From Globodera rostochiensis (lineage: Eukaryota > Nematoda > Chromadorea > Rhabditida > Heteroderidae): a stretch of DNA of 64,000 nucleotides. Shown in pieces: positions 24,040 through 36,621 of this stretch (position 1 is its first letter; every line of letters begins with the position of its first letter). A model generated the notes under the pieces. That model saw nothing but the letters and a program-made list of their open reading frames with translations, ran no database searches and had not been told where the DNA came from. The DNA lies in NCBI GenBank assembly GCA_018350325.1, contig JAEVLN010000004.1, forward strand, positions 1,054,001 through 1,118,000, read 5' to 3'. The position numbers and the translations under genes are program-made.

Positions 24040-26000
24040 CAAACAAATTGGGCCAAAATGTTCAAAATGCGAGTATATTTGGACTACCCAGTTATCGCAT
24101 TTTCCCGTAAACTTAGACGAAAAGGGGAAATTTTTGATAAGTTTTGCGGATACTCTATTTGAAGAAGTGTTTGTTTGGGAATTGCGAGGACGTAAAGACC
24201 AAATGTATACCGGGGCAAAGACTTTCTTCAATATCAACCAAATCAGAAAAAAGTGATCTATCCGAAAGCTCTCAACCGTTGAAGCTACATTAAGATGAAC
24301 AACTTTTTAAAAAATCTGATCAACAATTGAAGCGAGCTGTCGCCTCGGTCTGATCGGTTTAAAATTAGTCTCTAATCATATCGCAAAACCCGTTTGTTTT
24401 TTCCTCTTTCGAAAAATCTCAAAAATAAATCTCCAACAAACATTGCTAGCTATACAATTTTTACACCAGTTCGGCTTTTTTTTACCATTACGCCTTTTTA
24501 ACCACCAAAAAGAATGAAAAAGAATCAGTCTCCCATATTTACAAATTCGAAAAATTAAATATCGGTGCTTTTGTTGTCAATGCGAATCATTTTTTAATAA
24601 AATCCATTATTTTCTCAAAGCCACAAATTTTGATACGGCCCAAATATTGTATATCTAATAATGCAAAAACATAATGCGGCAAAAATAATGTCATTTTTGT
24701 ACGAAAAGCGCGCATTTGGGAGGGGGGGGGCAAAAGGAAAGGAGTCAATAAGTAAAAATGTTTGTTTGACAAACAATAAAAAAACACACGCTATAATAAG
24801 GGGGACACGAGCCGAAGACGTGTAAATAAAAGGAGAGAGAACAAAGGGCGGCGGGTGAGAGAGAGCAGCCGACAGATATCGCCTTGGGGAAAAATGCAGC
24901 ACTCCCCAGCCCCGTTGGGTGCTTGGCCAATTGAAAGGAGCGTAAAGCGGGCGGAGGTAGTGAAAAATAGTGCGTGAGAGAGAGAAGAATTGGCAGACAG
25001 CAAAAAATATACAAAATATGAAGAGACAGAGAAGTCAGAAGGTAAGAGAGTCAGAGGCAAATCAGCTGACTTATTTGTGAGTTCCTCGTCAGCAGACGGA
25101 CGAGTGACGACGCGAAATGCATTAATAAAAAAATCTTTGCCTCCAGCAGCGCCCGCCGGCTGGCAGGAAATCAAAGTGGCCAGAATGGGAAAGGAAAGCA
25201 AAGAGACTAAGCGCCAAAAAAAAAAGGCGAGAAAATGGGGAAATTGTGTGAAAATGAGAGAAAAAGCAATCAAAGAAAATGTGCGTAGAGTTTAAACGAG
25301 TTTCTCACCACCTCTAATGGACTCAATGGAAAGTTTCGGAACAAACAAAAAAAAAATTTTTGTGTGGTAATGCGATAAAAGGGATTTGTTGGGGGGGGGG
25401 GGAGAATGCGCAAATGGATTAGTTTGGTAGAAAAGGGCATTCGGATCCGATTCGGCATGATTTATATTAAATTAACGATCGGAATTTACGAGATGCCGTT
25501 GCACCCCCGATATCAGCATCATCGGTGTTCGAAAATAATCCGTAATCCCGACACCGTCCGATTCGACATAAAAAAAGAATCGATAATTATTACAATTTTG
25601 GGAATGAATAATCAAAAAATGTTGAAAATGGCATCAAAACGGCAAAAAGTGGTTGCATAAATTGTGCGCAACACAAAGAGATAAATAACTGCATTTTGCG
25701 TATCAAACATATTACCTATTTAATGATGGATGGCAGTAATTATCGGCGGACTCGGACATATTCATTCCATTCGAATGTGTCGGTGAGCAGAATTGGAGAC
25801 GCAAAAAATAATAATTTTATGGACGCGCTTTGTACATTAACGCATTTTATGTGCATAAATATTGAACATATTATTAGAAAACCGGATCATTTTCAATTGG
25901 AGAAGGCATTGCGATGATTAGGGACGCTATTTTCAGGTTTTAACCTATTTTTTTGTGATTTTGTCCCTATGCTCACATCCGGGTCCATAATTTGTTTTAG
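24040..26000. other. Region with no assignable gene
   Basis: Long open frames exist on both strands (for example minus 24791-25273), but they overlap one another, are Ser/Leu/Phe-rich antisense readings of a GA-rich strand (GAGAGAGAG tracts at 24850-24990) and resemble no family. The GA-rich tract could be regulatory. 25400-25920 is AT-rich with two unassigned plus-strand frames. Confidence 0.4.
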
Positions 26001-27280
26001 TTAGTAGGTCTCATCGATCGGACCAAATGCATATTTAGGACTAAAAGAGGAATAAAGTGACTCAGGCTAGAGCCCGGTAAATAAAAATTGTGGGAGCAGG
26101 AACGAGAACAGCGAGCAGTACAGTTGAAGTGAATTTATATAAAATTAAAGAAAAAACTATGTTTAATAAACTAGGCGCCAGCGGGGAGCTAAAGCATGGA
26201 GTTAATTGAACTGTTCCTAGGGTCTTTCAAAAAAATTTATTATATTCATTTTCAATCTATTTAAATTGGTTTTTTATTAATTTATTTATAGCCTTCTGCT
26301 CTTGGCCGCGCAAGCCCTTTCTGGCGCGGGCAAGCCTTGTTTTGGGCTGGCCAAGCGCTCTCCGGGCAGTGGAAGCCCTTTTCGGGGTCGGGAAGCCTTT
26401 TCAGAGGCCGGGCACGCCCTTGAGACAAACTCTCAATTTTTCAATTTATTCTTTTTTCTTTATTTTATTTATTTTTAATTTTGATTAATTTGTCTCCTCA
26501 TAAAATTTCACATACAAATATTCTATGAGGTGTAAACTACTGCAATGTACACGGGCAAAGCCCTTATCTCTTTCGTCACTCTCGTCTCTCTACCCTTTTC
26601 TCTCTATTCAGCACACTATTTCGTCTTCAAAATTGATTAGACCGTAACCTGAACAGTTTTGATCAAAACTCAACGAACTTTTTTTTGCTAAGCTTAACTA
26701 TTTAAGCGGAATTTAATAATATATAATTTATTTAAAAAAATTTAAAATTTCAAAATTTAATTTTTTAATTTTTTGCTCAAATTTGATCAAACCATAACTT
26801 GTTCAGTTTTGATCAGAAACGGTCAAACTTTTTTTTGTTCGACTCAGCTCATCAAGCTGAGTCTAAATAACTTTTCAATTACCCCCTAAGGCAAAATTCG
26901 TACATTTCACTTTTTCAGCCCAGTCAAATATATGCATAAATTGGTTAGACCCCCAATTTCGACCTCCAACCCGAACCAAAACCGGCAAGGGGTATATCAT
27001 TTTAAAGCTCAGACATTGGGGCACCTCCTACCACAAAATCAGCTCAATACTCAACCAAAAAATTTTCACCATAAAAGTTGGCGCAAAAAAAATTAATTTT
27101 TTTAACTTTGACGACCCAGTTCGACCTCAAGTCGAACTTTTACATACCCGACTAAATGACATTTTTTGTAGCACATTATGTCCCCAACTTATAATTAACC
27201 AACCCCCACCCGATCCGAGCAAACCCCATCGTTTTTTGTGAATTTCTCCCAAAAGTCCCAAAAAAGTACGATTTTTCGAC
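26001..27280. other. Repeat-rich non-coding region
   Basis: Starts with the dispersed CATCGATCGGACCAAATGCA motif (26013; also at 4621 and 11289). 26290-26420 has imperfect GGGC-AAGCCCTTTT units (GCGCGGGCAAGCC, GGCTGGCCAAGCG, GGGTCGGGAAGCC). 26640-26850 repeats ACAGTTTTGATCA twice. No gene. Confidence 0.5.
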
Positions 27281-28146
27281 ATTCTTAGCGCCGCCACCAA
27301 AAGTCTGGTAAGTATTGATACTGGTATGAATTGATACAAATAAAAAATTTACAAAATTGTGCATTCACCCGAACCCACCACAGCCCATACCCTCTCGCGC
27401 CGACCTTTTCAAGCAGTTCAAAGACTAATCAAAAATGCTTTGTCTCCGCTTTTTTTGGCTTTTGTATATGGGTTTCAATGTTAACTTTAAATTTTTTTTG
27501 GAATTTCTTAAAATTTCAAACTAATTTTCAGGGTCTCTACATAACGGAGCCGACCATCATTCATCTGAGTGACGTGCCAATTAACGGGCCCAACCCGTCC
27601 ATTGAAGGGCATTTGTTCCGTTTTTACATCAATGTGAGTAATTTACAATTTTTAAACGTTGTTCTCTTTTTGAGCTCAACGACAAAATGATTGTTCAATG
27701 CTTGGCCGCATCAGTCATACGTCAAACGACGAGTCGAAGAAGGTAAATAAAGTGGAATTTATGTTATGACCCTTCATTTGAATGTTACAATAGAAATCCA
27801 TCTTTTTTCAAATTAAGATTTGAATCACAACATTTTGATTTCAAAACGGAGTGTTCAGAGTCTCTTCCCGACGGACGACAAATTGTTGGACGAGCCGCCG
27901 GCGGATGGGACGCAACTTGCCAAGTTTGGCCTCACCCTGGAGAGCGTTTACTACTCACCGGCTGGCGGGCTCAACGACATTTTGGCTGCGGAAGGTGTGG
28001 CGACATTTATGGCGAACAGAGCGCGGCAGCAGCAGAAGGAGGAGGAGGCTGCGCGAGAAGGTGGAGGAGTGGAGGAAAAAGAGGGGGACGAACAGAACAA
28101 CAGGCACATCAATGAGGGCGAGGGGAGGGTTGGGAAAGATTATTAA
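27281..28146 (+). pseudogene. MRPL9 5'-truncated duplicate with frameshift
   Basis: Copies the end of exon 5 and exons 6-8 of the MRPL9 gene at 38280-39137. Exon 6 (27534-27635) and exon 8 (27859-28146) are almost identical. In the exon 7 copy, the functional ATTGTGCCAATGCTTGG has become ATTGTTCAATGCTTGG, a one-base loss that breaks the frame. The mitochondrial targeting part and the conserved ribosomal-protein core are missing. The exon 8 frame remains open but starts mid-protein. Confidence 0.88.
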
Positions 28147-28735
28147 CTCATGCAAAATTTTTGTTTTTTTTTTGTAAAATTTTCAACGAAAAAAATTGTT
28201 TTTTGAATTTGTTCTATACACCGGTTTGGACGAAGAACACAAAAAGAAAGGTTGAAAAGCTTCAAAATGTTTGTTTTGAAAACGCGTCTTTTTGTGTTAA
28301 TGAATCTAACGACACATTCCCGGGATTCGGGACCGGTTCGGCCGATTTTATGAAGTCAGCGTGAAGGAAGTGTTTATGGTGCGTGCGTTTTACCTTCACA
28401 TTCTCATATTTCGCGCATTCATTGTTTCCCCTCCGGGTGCCCTTTGTTGCGGATTTGCCGTCCCCTCGAGGGATGCCGAGAGGTCGGAGGATGTCGAAAA
28501 ATGTCTCCCTCCCTTTTTGTTATGCAATTTAATCCAAAAAGAGTCGGGAAAATCCACGCCGGGGGGCACAGACAACACAAATATGTGTAATTAGAGGGTT
28601 TTCCATTCAAACAAAAAGGGACAAAACGGGACGGCCGACCAAAATAACAGACATCAAAAGGGGGGGGAATGTTCGGCGGTGACCGGGCCACTACACGCAA
28701 TTGGATGAAAAGAGATGGGGCGGGCGACAAAACCC
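27281..28735. repeat. Segmental duplication (partner 38280-39737)
   Basis: The identity covers the MRPL9 3' half and about 590 bases of 3' flank (GGGACGGCCGACCAAAATAA and on). It stops at about 28735, where a CCCCTCGGGGCATTTCATTA segment begins (also at 43446), immediately before a Lon-domain element. The repeat element may have shaped this junction. Confidence 0.82.
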
Positions 28736-28805
28736 CTCGGGGCATTTCATTAATTTTAAATTTTTTAAACCTATTTAACAAAAATAATAACAGCATTTAC
28801 AATTA

Positions 28806-29225
28806 CTAAACAAGCATGATCTCCGCCAACTGGCGCACATTCGACACGAAGTGGGGCCTTATCTCCATCCTTATCGTATTGTCAATCTGATACCAATGTG
28901 TTCTGTTCCCAATGGGTATGCAGATGTCAGTTTGTCCGGCCGCAATGGCGGCTTCAGTTTTGGGCTGAAGCCCTCCGATCTTCTGGAGGCGTCCTGACTC
29001 TCCAACATTGGCGGTTACTGCATAAGCTGCTTGCACGCGCCGGTTGGATGCGACTGAGATGAGGCCGATAAAGGCCGCCGCTGTCAACGACGGGCCATTT
29101 AAGAGCGCATTGTGCGGCGGCGCACACACACTAAAGCGCATGTGGCCGAAGTTATTAGGCCCGTACCGGCGCGCGTGTCGAAGGGCATTCCGGTAGGCCC
29201 TTTTTATGGCATTCTAAATCACAAC
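28806..29225 (-). CDS. Lon-like S16 protease domain ORF (copy E, most complete)
   Basis: Open on the minus strand from an acceptor-like GATTTAG (29214) or from ATG 29141 to a stop at 28806. It reads RAYRNALRHARRYGPNN, FSVCAPPHNALLNGPSLTAA, RRVQAAYAVTANVGESGR, GGLQPKTEAAIAAGQTD, ending VRQLAEIMLV. Ser (29090-29088) and Lys (28961-28959) are 43 residues apart as in Lon. The residue before GPS is Asn rather than the usual Asp. Position 29213 has ATA where copy C has the ATG of MKRAY. Only the proteolytic domain is present, about 140 residues against 800 or more for Lon. Carried by a repeat shared with 13800-14830. Whether it is expressed is unknown. Confidence 0.7.
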
Positions 29226-30600
29226 AAAAACATGCTATAATTGGCTTCTTTTTTCACGAGGTTTCGAGTACAGCTTCGTCTAACTTTTTTAAAAATTTTT
29301 TAAGCCTTTTTCGATTTTCTTGTTTTGATTTTCTCAACCGGCAGACTCAACCGTCCCCTACCCCTGCTTTTTACCCAAACTAGGCTTTCACAGCTGTTGT
29401 TCAAGCCCCTCTCGTGGGCTGGGGGGGTGGGTACAATTAGGGGAGCGGCCCGTTTGAGTCTGGCCATTTGAGTCTGGTGGCCACTTGAGTCTGGCCTTTT
29501 GAGTCTGGTGGCCACTTGAGTCTGGCCATTTGAGTCTGGTTAGAAGGAAAAAATTTTTAAATTAAATCTTCTAAAATTAAAAGTCAAGCAGCATATTAAT
29601 TTTCTTAAACAAAAAATGAAAATGTCTTATATTGTCCCAAATTTTTTTTAAAATCAGTTTAATGTAATTCTGAGAAGTACTGCCGAGGCCGCTGATCACG
29701 AATATGACATCAGAAAGTGGCCACCAGACTCAAACAGCCAGACTCAAGTGGCCATACTCAAGTGGCCCAGACTCAAACGACCTTTACCGTACAATTAGAG
29801 AGGGGGGGGGGTAATTAAGAAAATCAACTGACTCGGCTTTGCCTCATGAAACGGCCGTCCAATTTCCAAACACCCGGCCTGGTTGGTGAGTGCCAGCCCT
29901 TAAACATCAACAATTCTTCTTCAAATAGGCAAAACATGGACAATTTTTCTTCTAGTAGGCAAAACATCGACAAATTTTCAGCAAACAGGCCAAATTCTTC
30001 ACCTTCCTACTTTCGGATTCCCCTCCCACCCACAATTATCCACTTCTGTTTGGCATTTCTCAACAGCGTTTTTTTAGTATTATTTCTGATCGGTCGAGTT
30101 TAATTACAGAAAAAATTAGTTTTTCATAGTGATCAATAGAGACGAGATTTCTTTTTGAGAATAAATCGCTATTGTGCTACTTTTGCGTTTTAGTCCCTAT
30201 TTTGCACTTTTTTCGAAAATTTCACAAGAACTGCAAAAAAAAGAAATCTATTCCAAATCAAATTCTTTTTTTCCCAAAAATTCACCTCTAAAAAAAGACT
30301 TTTTTGGACCAAAAAGCCTTGCAGTTAAATTTGTCGATGTTTTTCTGCCTATATTTCTTGAATAGACACTCACTGGTGCCGATGTTGGTCACGTTTATGG
30401 TGCATGCGGCTTTGGTGTTGTTTGCGACCTTTTTTCGTGGCGAATGTACGGACACAAACCAGGCCCGACTCTTTCTTTCTGCATTGAAATGGCATCTAAG
30501 CAAAATTTACATACACTTTTTTCAAGAAATGGAGTTTCAAGAAATGGAGAATTGGTTTTCAACTTATTTTTTCTCTTAAAATTTAATATTGATTTTTTTA
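29226..30600. repeat. Dispersed repeat block downstream of Lon copy E
   Basis: Matches 14291-14830 and then 6640-7500, 8170-8410: GAGTCTGG array (29450-29545), G runs, AGGCAAAACATCGAC units (29920-29990) and an AT-rich end. Together with the Lon frame it suggests a composite element of at least 1.8 kb. No other coding frame is convincing. Confidence 0.65.
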
Positions 30601-31173
30601 ATGCGCCTTCAGCACGACTGTCAGTTGACCTAATATTTGTTTCTTGTTGAAATACTGTAATTTTAAATGATTTTTTAAATAATTTGAGCCTTTTCCTTGC
30701 ATACAATTAAATCAGACTCATTGCGAACGGGCCGGATTGTATTCAATATATTTTAGATTGGAAAAGCGTACACATTTCTCGTCGGGATTGGTTTTTCGAG
30801 GTTTAAGCAGTAGTGCCGCCAGAAATCTCTTTTTAGTTGCAAATTAAACAATTTAATCACTGGCGCCTATCGGCACTGCCAACCCATGCCCTTGTCCAAG
30901 TTGCCGAGCGTTTGAACCTCTCGACGCCACAGAAATGCCACCTATTAGAGCCGGTTGCCATATTTAGGTATTTGCACCTTTGGGTCTAAGCAGTCGGGGT
31001 CACCCTAAGCCGTTTTGATTCTGTCGTTCAAACAAATTTGGCCATCTGTCTAAATTATTCAAATTTAAACAAATATTTTTCAAAAAACTCCAGAAATCTC
31101 AATAAAGGACAAAAAACAAAATAAAGTACAATCTTTTAAAAAATACAGATTGCACCCCTGTTTTTATGCGTTT
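30601..31173. other. Intergenic, no gene seen
   Basis: AT-rich. A GGCGCCTATCGGCACTGCC segment at about 30863 is a degenerate inverse copy of the window-wide GGCAGTGCCGATAGGCGCC core. Nothing else recognised. Confidence 0.4.
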
Positions 31174-34065
31174 AGTTCCTGCTAGATAATCGCTTCTAAA
31201 CATAAGAACTTTGGATTGGTACCAAATTTATTTGTTTGGTTGGTTTCCAGAACAGTTATGGCATTTTAAATTACGCTGGCGCCCAGTCGTGAGCGCCCAG
31301 TTGACCTATCAAAAATTCCTCACCTTAGGACCTCATTTTTTGTGCATAGTTCGATGCTATAAGGGAAAGTGCCAAATGGGAAACTGTATTTCAACGGAAA
31401 CATGTATCATGTGATCCACTCCAAAATCACAGAAACCACTTATAGATTTTCTTAGGTGCTGAAAATGATAGCAATCAAAAATAAAATGAACAAATATTGT
31501 TACCAGGGATGAGATTTTTAGTTACCTTCTGCAGCTTTATTTTTATTTTCCCTAAAATCATCAATTCCGAAACGAAAATGAAAAATATAGGCATGTTGAT
31601 AAGAATTTCACATTTTTTAAGCGAAAATTCAGAAAAGAATGCGAAAAATGCTTCAAAATTAACAAATTTGGCAATCTGTTTAAGATTATTCAAAATTTAA
31701 ACAAAAATTCTTCAAAAAGCTCCAGAAATCTAAAAATAAAGGACAAAAAAGGACATGTACCTCAAATAAAGTACAAATCTTTAAAAAAGGACAATTTCAA
31801 ATTTTAAAGATTGGGGTACCCCAAAAAAGGACAGTTACGCACCCTGATTTAACGTTAGGACTCAGTGGTGTTACTGAAAGTCGAAAAGTCATTTTCGCGC
31901 TTCACGCCTTATTGTACCTTTTTTTGACGCCGTTTTAAAAAACAAAAATTATATTTTATTCTTTATTTAAAAAATGTGCGCAAAATGTGAATGAGTATTA
32001 AATAATTCATTTCTTCAAAAAGGGGCTTGTAAATGTGGGTCAAGTTTTCGAACTTTTGGAAAATCTCCATTCGTTTTCTAATTGGAAATTGTGTGGTTAA
32101 TAATCGATAAATAATGTATCGAACATATACGAAACGGAGTTCCTGCTAGATAATCGCTTCTAAACATAAGAACTTTGGATTGGTACCAAATTTATTTGTT
32201 TGGTTGGTTTCCAGAACAGTTATGGCATTTTAAATTACGCTGGCGCCCAGTCGTGAGCGCCCAGTTGACCTATCAAAAATTCCTCACCTTAGGACCTCAT
32301 TTTTTGTGCATAGTTCGATGCTATAAGGGAAAGTGCCAAATGGGAAACTGTATTTCAACGGAAACATGTATCATGTGATCCACTCCAAAATCACAGAAAC
32401 CACTTATAGATTTTCTTAGGTGCTGAAAATGATAGCAATCAAAAATAAAATGAACAAATATTGTTACCAGGGATGAGATTTTTAGTTACCTTCTGCAGCT
32501 TTATTTTTATTTTCCCTAAAATCATCAATTCCGAAACGAAAATGAAAAATATAGGCATGTTGATAAGAATTTCACATTTTTTAAGCGAAAATTCAGAAAA
32601 GAATGCGAAAAATGCTTCAAAATTAACAAATTTGGCAATCTGTTTAAGATTATTCAAAATTTAAACAAAAATTCTTCAAAAAGCTCCAGAAATCTAAAAA
32701 TAAAGGACAAAAAAGGACATGTACCTCAAATAAAGTACAAATCTTTAAAAAAGGACAATTTCAAATTTTAAAGATTGGGGTACCCCAAAAAAGGACAGTT
32801 ACGCACCCTGATTTAACGTTAGGACTCAGTGGTGTTACTGAAAGTCGAAAAGTCATTTTCGCGCTTCACGCCTTATTGTACCTTTTTTTGACGCCGTTTT
32901 AAAAAACAAAAATTATATTTTATTCTTTATTTAAAAAATGTGCGCAAAATGTGAATGAGTATTAAATAATTCATTTCTTCAAAAAGGGGCTTGTAAATGT
33001 GGGTCAAGTTTTCGAACTTTTGGAAAATCTCCATTCGTTTTCTAATTGGAAATTGTGTGGTTAATAATCGATAAATAATGTATCGAACATATACGAAACG
33101 GAGTTCCTGCTAGATAATCGCTTCTAAACATAAGAACTTTGGATTGGTACCAAATTTATTTGTTTGGTTGGTTTCCAGAACAGTTATGGCATTTTAAATT
33201 ACGCTGGCGCCCAGTCGTGAGCGCCCAGTTGACCTATCAAAAATTCCTCACCTTAGGACCTCATTTTTTGTGCATAGTTCGATGCTATAAGGGAAAGTGC
33301 CAAATGGGAAACTGTATTTCAACGGAAACATGTATCATGTGATCCACTCCAAAATCACAGAAACCACTTATAGATTTTCTTAGGTGCTGAAAATGATAGC
33401 AATCAAAAATAAAATGAACAAATATTGTTACCAGGGATGAGATTTTTAGTTACCTTCTGCAGCTTTATTTTTATTTTCCCTAAAATCATCAATTCCGAAA
33501 CGAAAATGAAAAATATAGGCATGTTGATAAGAATTTCACATTTTTTAAGCGAAAATTCAGAAAAGAATGCGAAAAATGCTTCAAAATTAACAAATTTGGC
33601 AATCTGTTTAAGATTATTCAAAATTTAAACAAAAATTCTTCAAAAAGCTCCAGAAATCTAAAAATAAAGGACAAAAAGGACATGTACCTCAAATAAAGTA
33701 CAAATCTTTAAAAAAGGACAATTTCAAATTTTAAAGATTGGGGTACCCCAAAAAAGGACAGTTACGCACCCTGATTTAACGTTAGGACTCAGTGGTGTTA
33801 CTGAAAGTCGAAAAGTCATTTTCGCGCTTCACGCCTTATTGTACCTTTTTTTGACGCCGTTTTAAAAAACAAAAATTATATTTTATTCTTTATTTAAAAA
33901 ATGTGCGCAAAATGTGAATGAGTATTAAATAATTCATTTCTTCAAAAAGGGGCTTGTAAATGTGGGTCAAGTTTTCGAACTTTTGGAAAATCTCCATTCG
34001 TTTTCTAATTGGAAATTGTGTGGTTAATAATCGATAAATAATGTATCGAACATATACGAAACGGA
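31174..34065. repeat. 964-bp unit repeated three times in tandem
   Basis: Units start at 31174, 32138 and 33102 (AGTTCCTGCTAGATAATCGC). The units are identical as far as I can read them, except that the third lacks one A in AGGACAAAAAAGGAC (about 33672). Within each unit are ATTGGTACCAAATTT and GGCGCCCAGTCGTGAGCGCC, which relate it to the GGGCGC inverted-repeat elements. The 67-72 residue frames that recur in every unit are not protein-like. Either a very recent tandem expansion or an assembly artefact. Confidence 0.92.
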
Positions 34066-36160
34066 TTAATCTACGAAACAAACCGAACAAAAATTACGAA
34101 ACAAAACATTTTGAAAATGGGCACTATTATCAAAATCAATTACTTGATAAAATCTTAGACCAAATCAATGATTTGACAAAATCTAAGGTCGGATTCGTGA
34201 TCAGCACCCCTGAAACCCCCCGGACATAAATTTTAAGCTCAAATCCCCATTCTTTAGGATTGCCTGGAGGTCTACACCGTTTTCTACAAAATACTTTTAA
34301 TTGTATGCAAGGATTTTTTTAAACTAAATTTAGCATTTTTCAAATTAAATAGCCTACTGAAAACTGACAGTCTCCTGCGTACACAATCCAGTGTCTCCAG
34401 CGCACACTGACCTAAAAAAGACTAACTATTATTTTTTAGCAAAAAAAAACAGAAACGCTTCGATCCAGTCCAATTCTCCATATGCTTTGAAAGGGTTTAA
34501 ACATTTTTTGAAATAATTAAGTACAAATTATAAAATAGAGTGCTTCTTGTTTTTCCATTTTTATTCTAAAATTCTTTTTTTTCTGTTACGACTCTTATAT
34601 TACTATGCAAAACTCACAAAACAAAAAGCAATCTTTGAACAAACAAGGAATTGGTGTATATGTACAACAGAAAAAATGTGATGGTTTCGATTAGCTGAAT
34701 TCGATGAAAATGGGAAACGGCTTTTAAAAAATGATACAATTTGACTAGAGGAGTTAAAAAAATGGCAGTTTAATGTCTAGGGACGGGATTTTTAGACCAA
34801 GGTGCGAAAAAAGGTCAAAACATATGCAAAAAAATAATTTCACAAGCAAAAATAGGCTTGAGGGTGTGTAGAAATAACAACAATGTTTAAAACTTTTTTT
34901 GGGACTTCTTTAGACTAGAGATTGACGATTTTCATATTAGGGATTGACGATTTTCACATTAGGGGTTGACGATTTTCACGAAAGGATAAAGCAATTCAGC
35001 AAAATTCCAAAACATTTTGTTTTGGCGATCTGATTTTCAAAATTTTTTTCCTAAAAATTGATTTTTTTTTTTTTCAATTTACTCCAATGACGATTTTTTT
35101 GATTCTAAAAAATCGGAACGGGTCGTTTCGGCGCTCACGTTTCGGCGCCCACGTTTCAGCGCCCACGTTTCAGCGCCCACGTTTCGGCGCCAGGGTCGTT
35201 TCGGCGCCCACGTTTCGGCGCCAGCATGGAACATTTTATTCAGTATTTTTTTAAAACAAAAAATGAATGCATACAAATTTTAAATACAACAATCTGAAAT
35301 TTGCAAGAAATTTAGGGGTTCATTTGGTAATTGCTAGTAATGCCACGAAGAAATTCCAAAATGACGTGAAGTTGGTTGTGCTGTGATGATCGTTTTTTCA
35401 CACCGTACTATTTTACATCAATTACTGATCCATTATTTTTTGCCTAGGCCTAAGCCTAAGCTTAGGGTGGCTTAGGCCTAAGCCTAACGAACCCCAAAGC
35501 TTAGGCTTAGTAGGCCTAACCGACATTTTGAAAAATCCTGGATCTGGATTTTATGTATAATACATCTGCTCCATGTTGTAAAAATTATAGGCTTTATGAA
35601 ATGGGTATATTTTTTGCTTAAAAAAAGAAACAAGAAAAATTCAAAGGCTTACTACATATTTTTCACATTGTTTTATTTGGCGCCGAAACGTACCCGGCGC
35701 CGAAACGTGGGCGCCGAAACGTACCCGGCGCCGAAACGTGGGCGCCGAAACGTGAGCGCCGAAACGACCCCCATTCTAAAAAATACCCCTAATAAATAAG
35801 ATTTTTTCTGCTCCTGAAGTTGGTATTGTGTTTTTTGACTTTGTTTTGATAACTATAGAGCGGATTTTCAAGTTTTAACATGTTTTTTCCGGAAAACGAC
35901 TGCACCCCTAAAAATGGACTTTTGTCGAGAATAAAATTCTGCCAGCCAACAAATGGAATTTTTTAAATTTATTTAAAATTTTTTGACTGAATTGCGTTTG
36001 AATGAATTTTTTCCTCTAATGAGCGAAATGCCCGTTTTTTCACTACTGGGCAGATGTCCGGACACCTCCGGGCTCTACTAATAAGCTGAGTTCCCCTTCA
36101 TTTTTATTTGTAATAGCGAAAAATAAATTGACCGTTTCAAAACTTTAGAATCATTTATTG
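34066..36160. other. Non-coding region with GGCGCC foldback
   Basis: 34920-34985 has three GATTGACGATTTTCA-like units of about 24 bases. 35110-35225 carries CGTTTCGGCGCC units and 35685-35770 the inverse GGCGCCGAAACG units, an inverted repeat about 570 bases apart enclosing AT-rich DNA and a GCCTAAGC tract (35445-35520). No gene recognised. Confidence 0.6.
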
Positions 36161-36161
36161 T

Positions 36162-36552
36162 ATGGTTGGTCGTGTGCAACATTCGGCAGCATTTAAGTTT
36201 CGCAAGTGGTTAGGCGTGTTCATTGGACCTGTAATTGTGAGTAGCTATATTGCCGGTGACAAATACCAAGAGTGGCAACTGAAAACCGGAAGACGAAAGA
36301 ACATTTTTGAGCACTTCGAAGTCCTTCAGGTTCCTTTCCAATCAACTACTGCTAGATTTTAAATTGAATAAATTGTTTATTTGCTGATAAATTCCAACTT
36401 TCACAATAGTTCTTATTCGGGAGTAAACAAGCACCAAAATGTTATCTTAATTGCGAGAGTTTGTTTTTATTTTTTGCTAATTGTTTTAGGAAGCACAAAT
36501 TCGAGAGCAGAGAGCGTCATACAACAGTCCATACGGAGGGAGAGCTTTCTAA
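36162..36552 (+). CDS. Small single-pass membrane protein, 76 residues, 2 exons
   Basis: Exons 36162-36329 and 36490-36552 (phase 0; donor CAG/gttcct is weak, acceptor TTTTAG good). The product starts MVGRVQHSAAFKFRKWLGVF with one hydrophobic segment (about 18-34), then a charged tail with EAQIREQRASYNSPYGG near the end. The basic start and short length suggest a mitochondrial inner-membrane subunit, also because the two following genes appear mitochondrial, but I do not recognise the family. Size, splice signal and composition favour a real gene. Confidence 0.55.
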
Positions 36553-36621
36553 AAAGGAGTTGACAAAAAATGTAAGAGTTTAATTGTTTTTAATGCATTT
36601 AAAGCAATTTTAAGTGTTGCG

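Noticed and set aside
24791..25273. 160-residue minus frame, Ser/Leu/Phe-rich
   Set aside because: Antisense of a GA-rich tract, with competing frames on both strands and no recognisable domain.
31211..33628. Three sets of identical 67-72 residue frames
   Set aside because: They repeat only because the 964-bp unit repeats; composition is that of AT-rich non-coding DNA.
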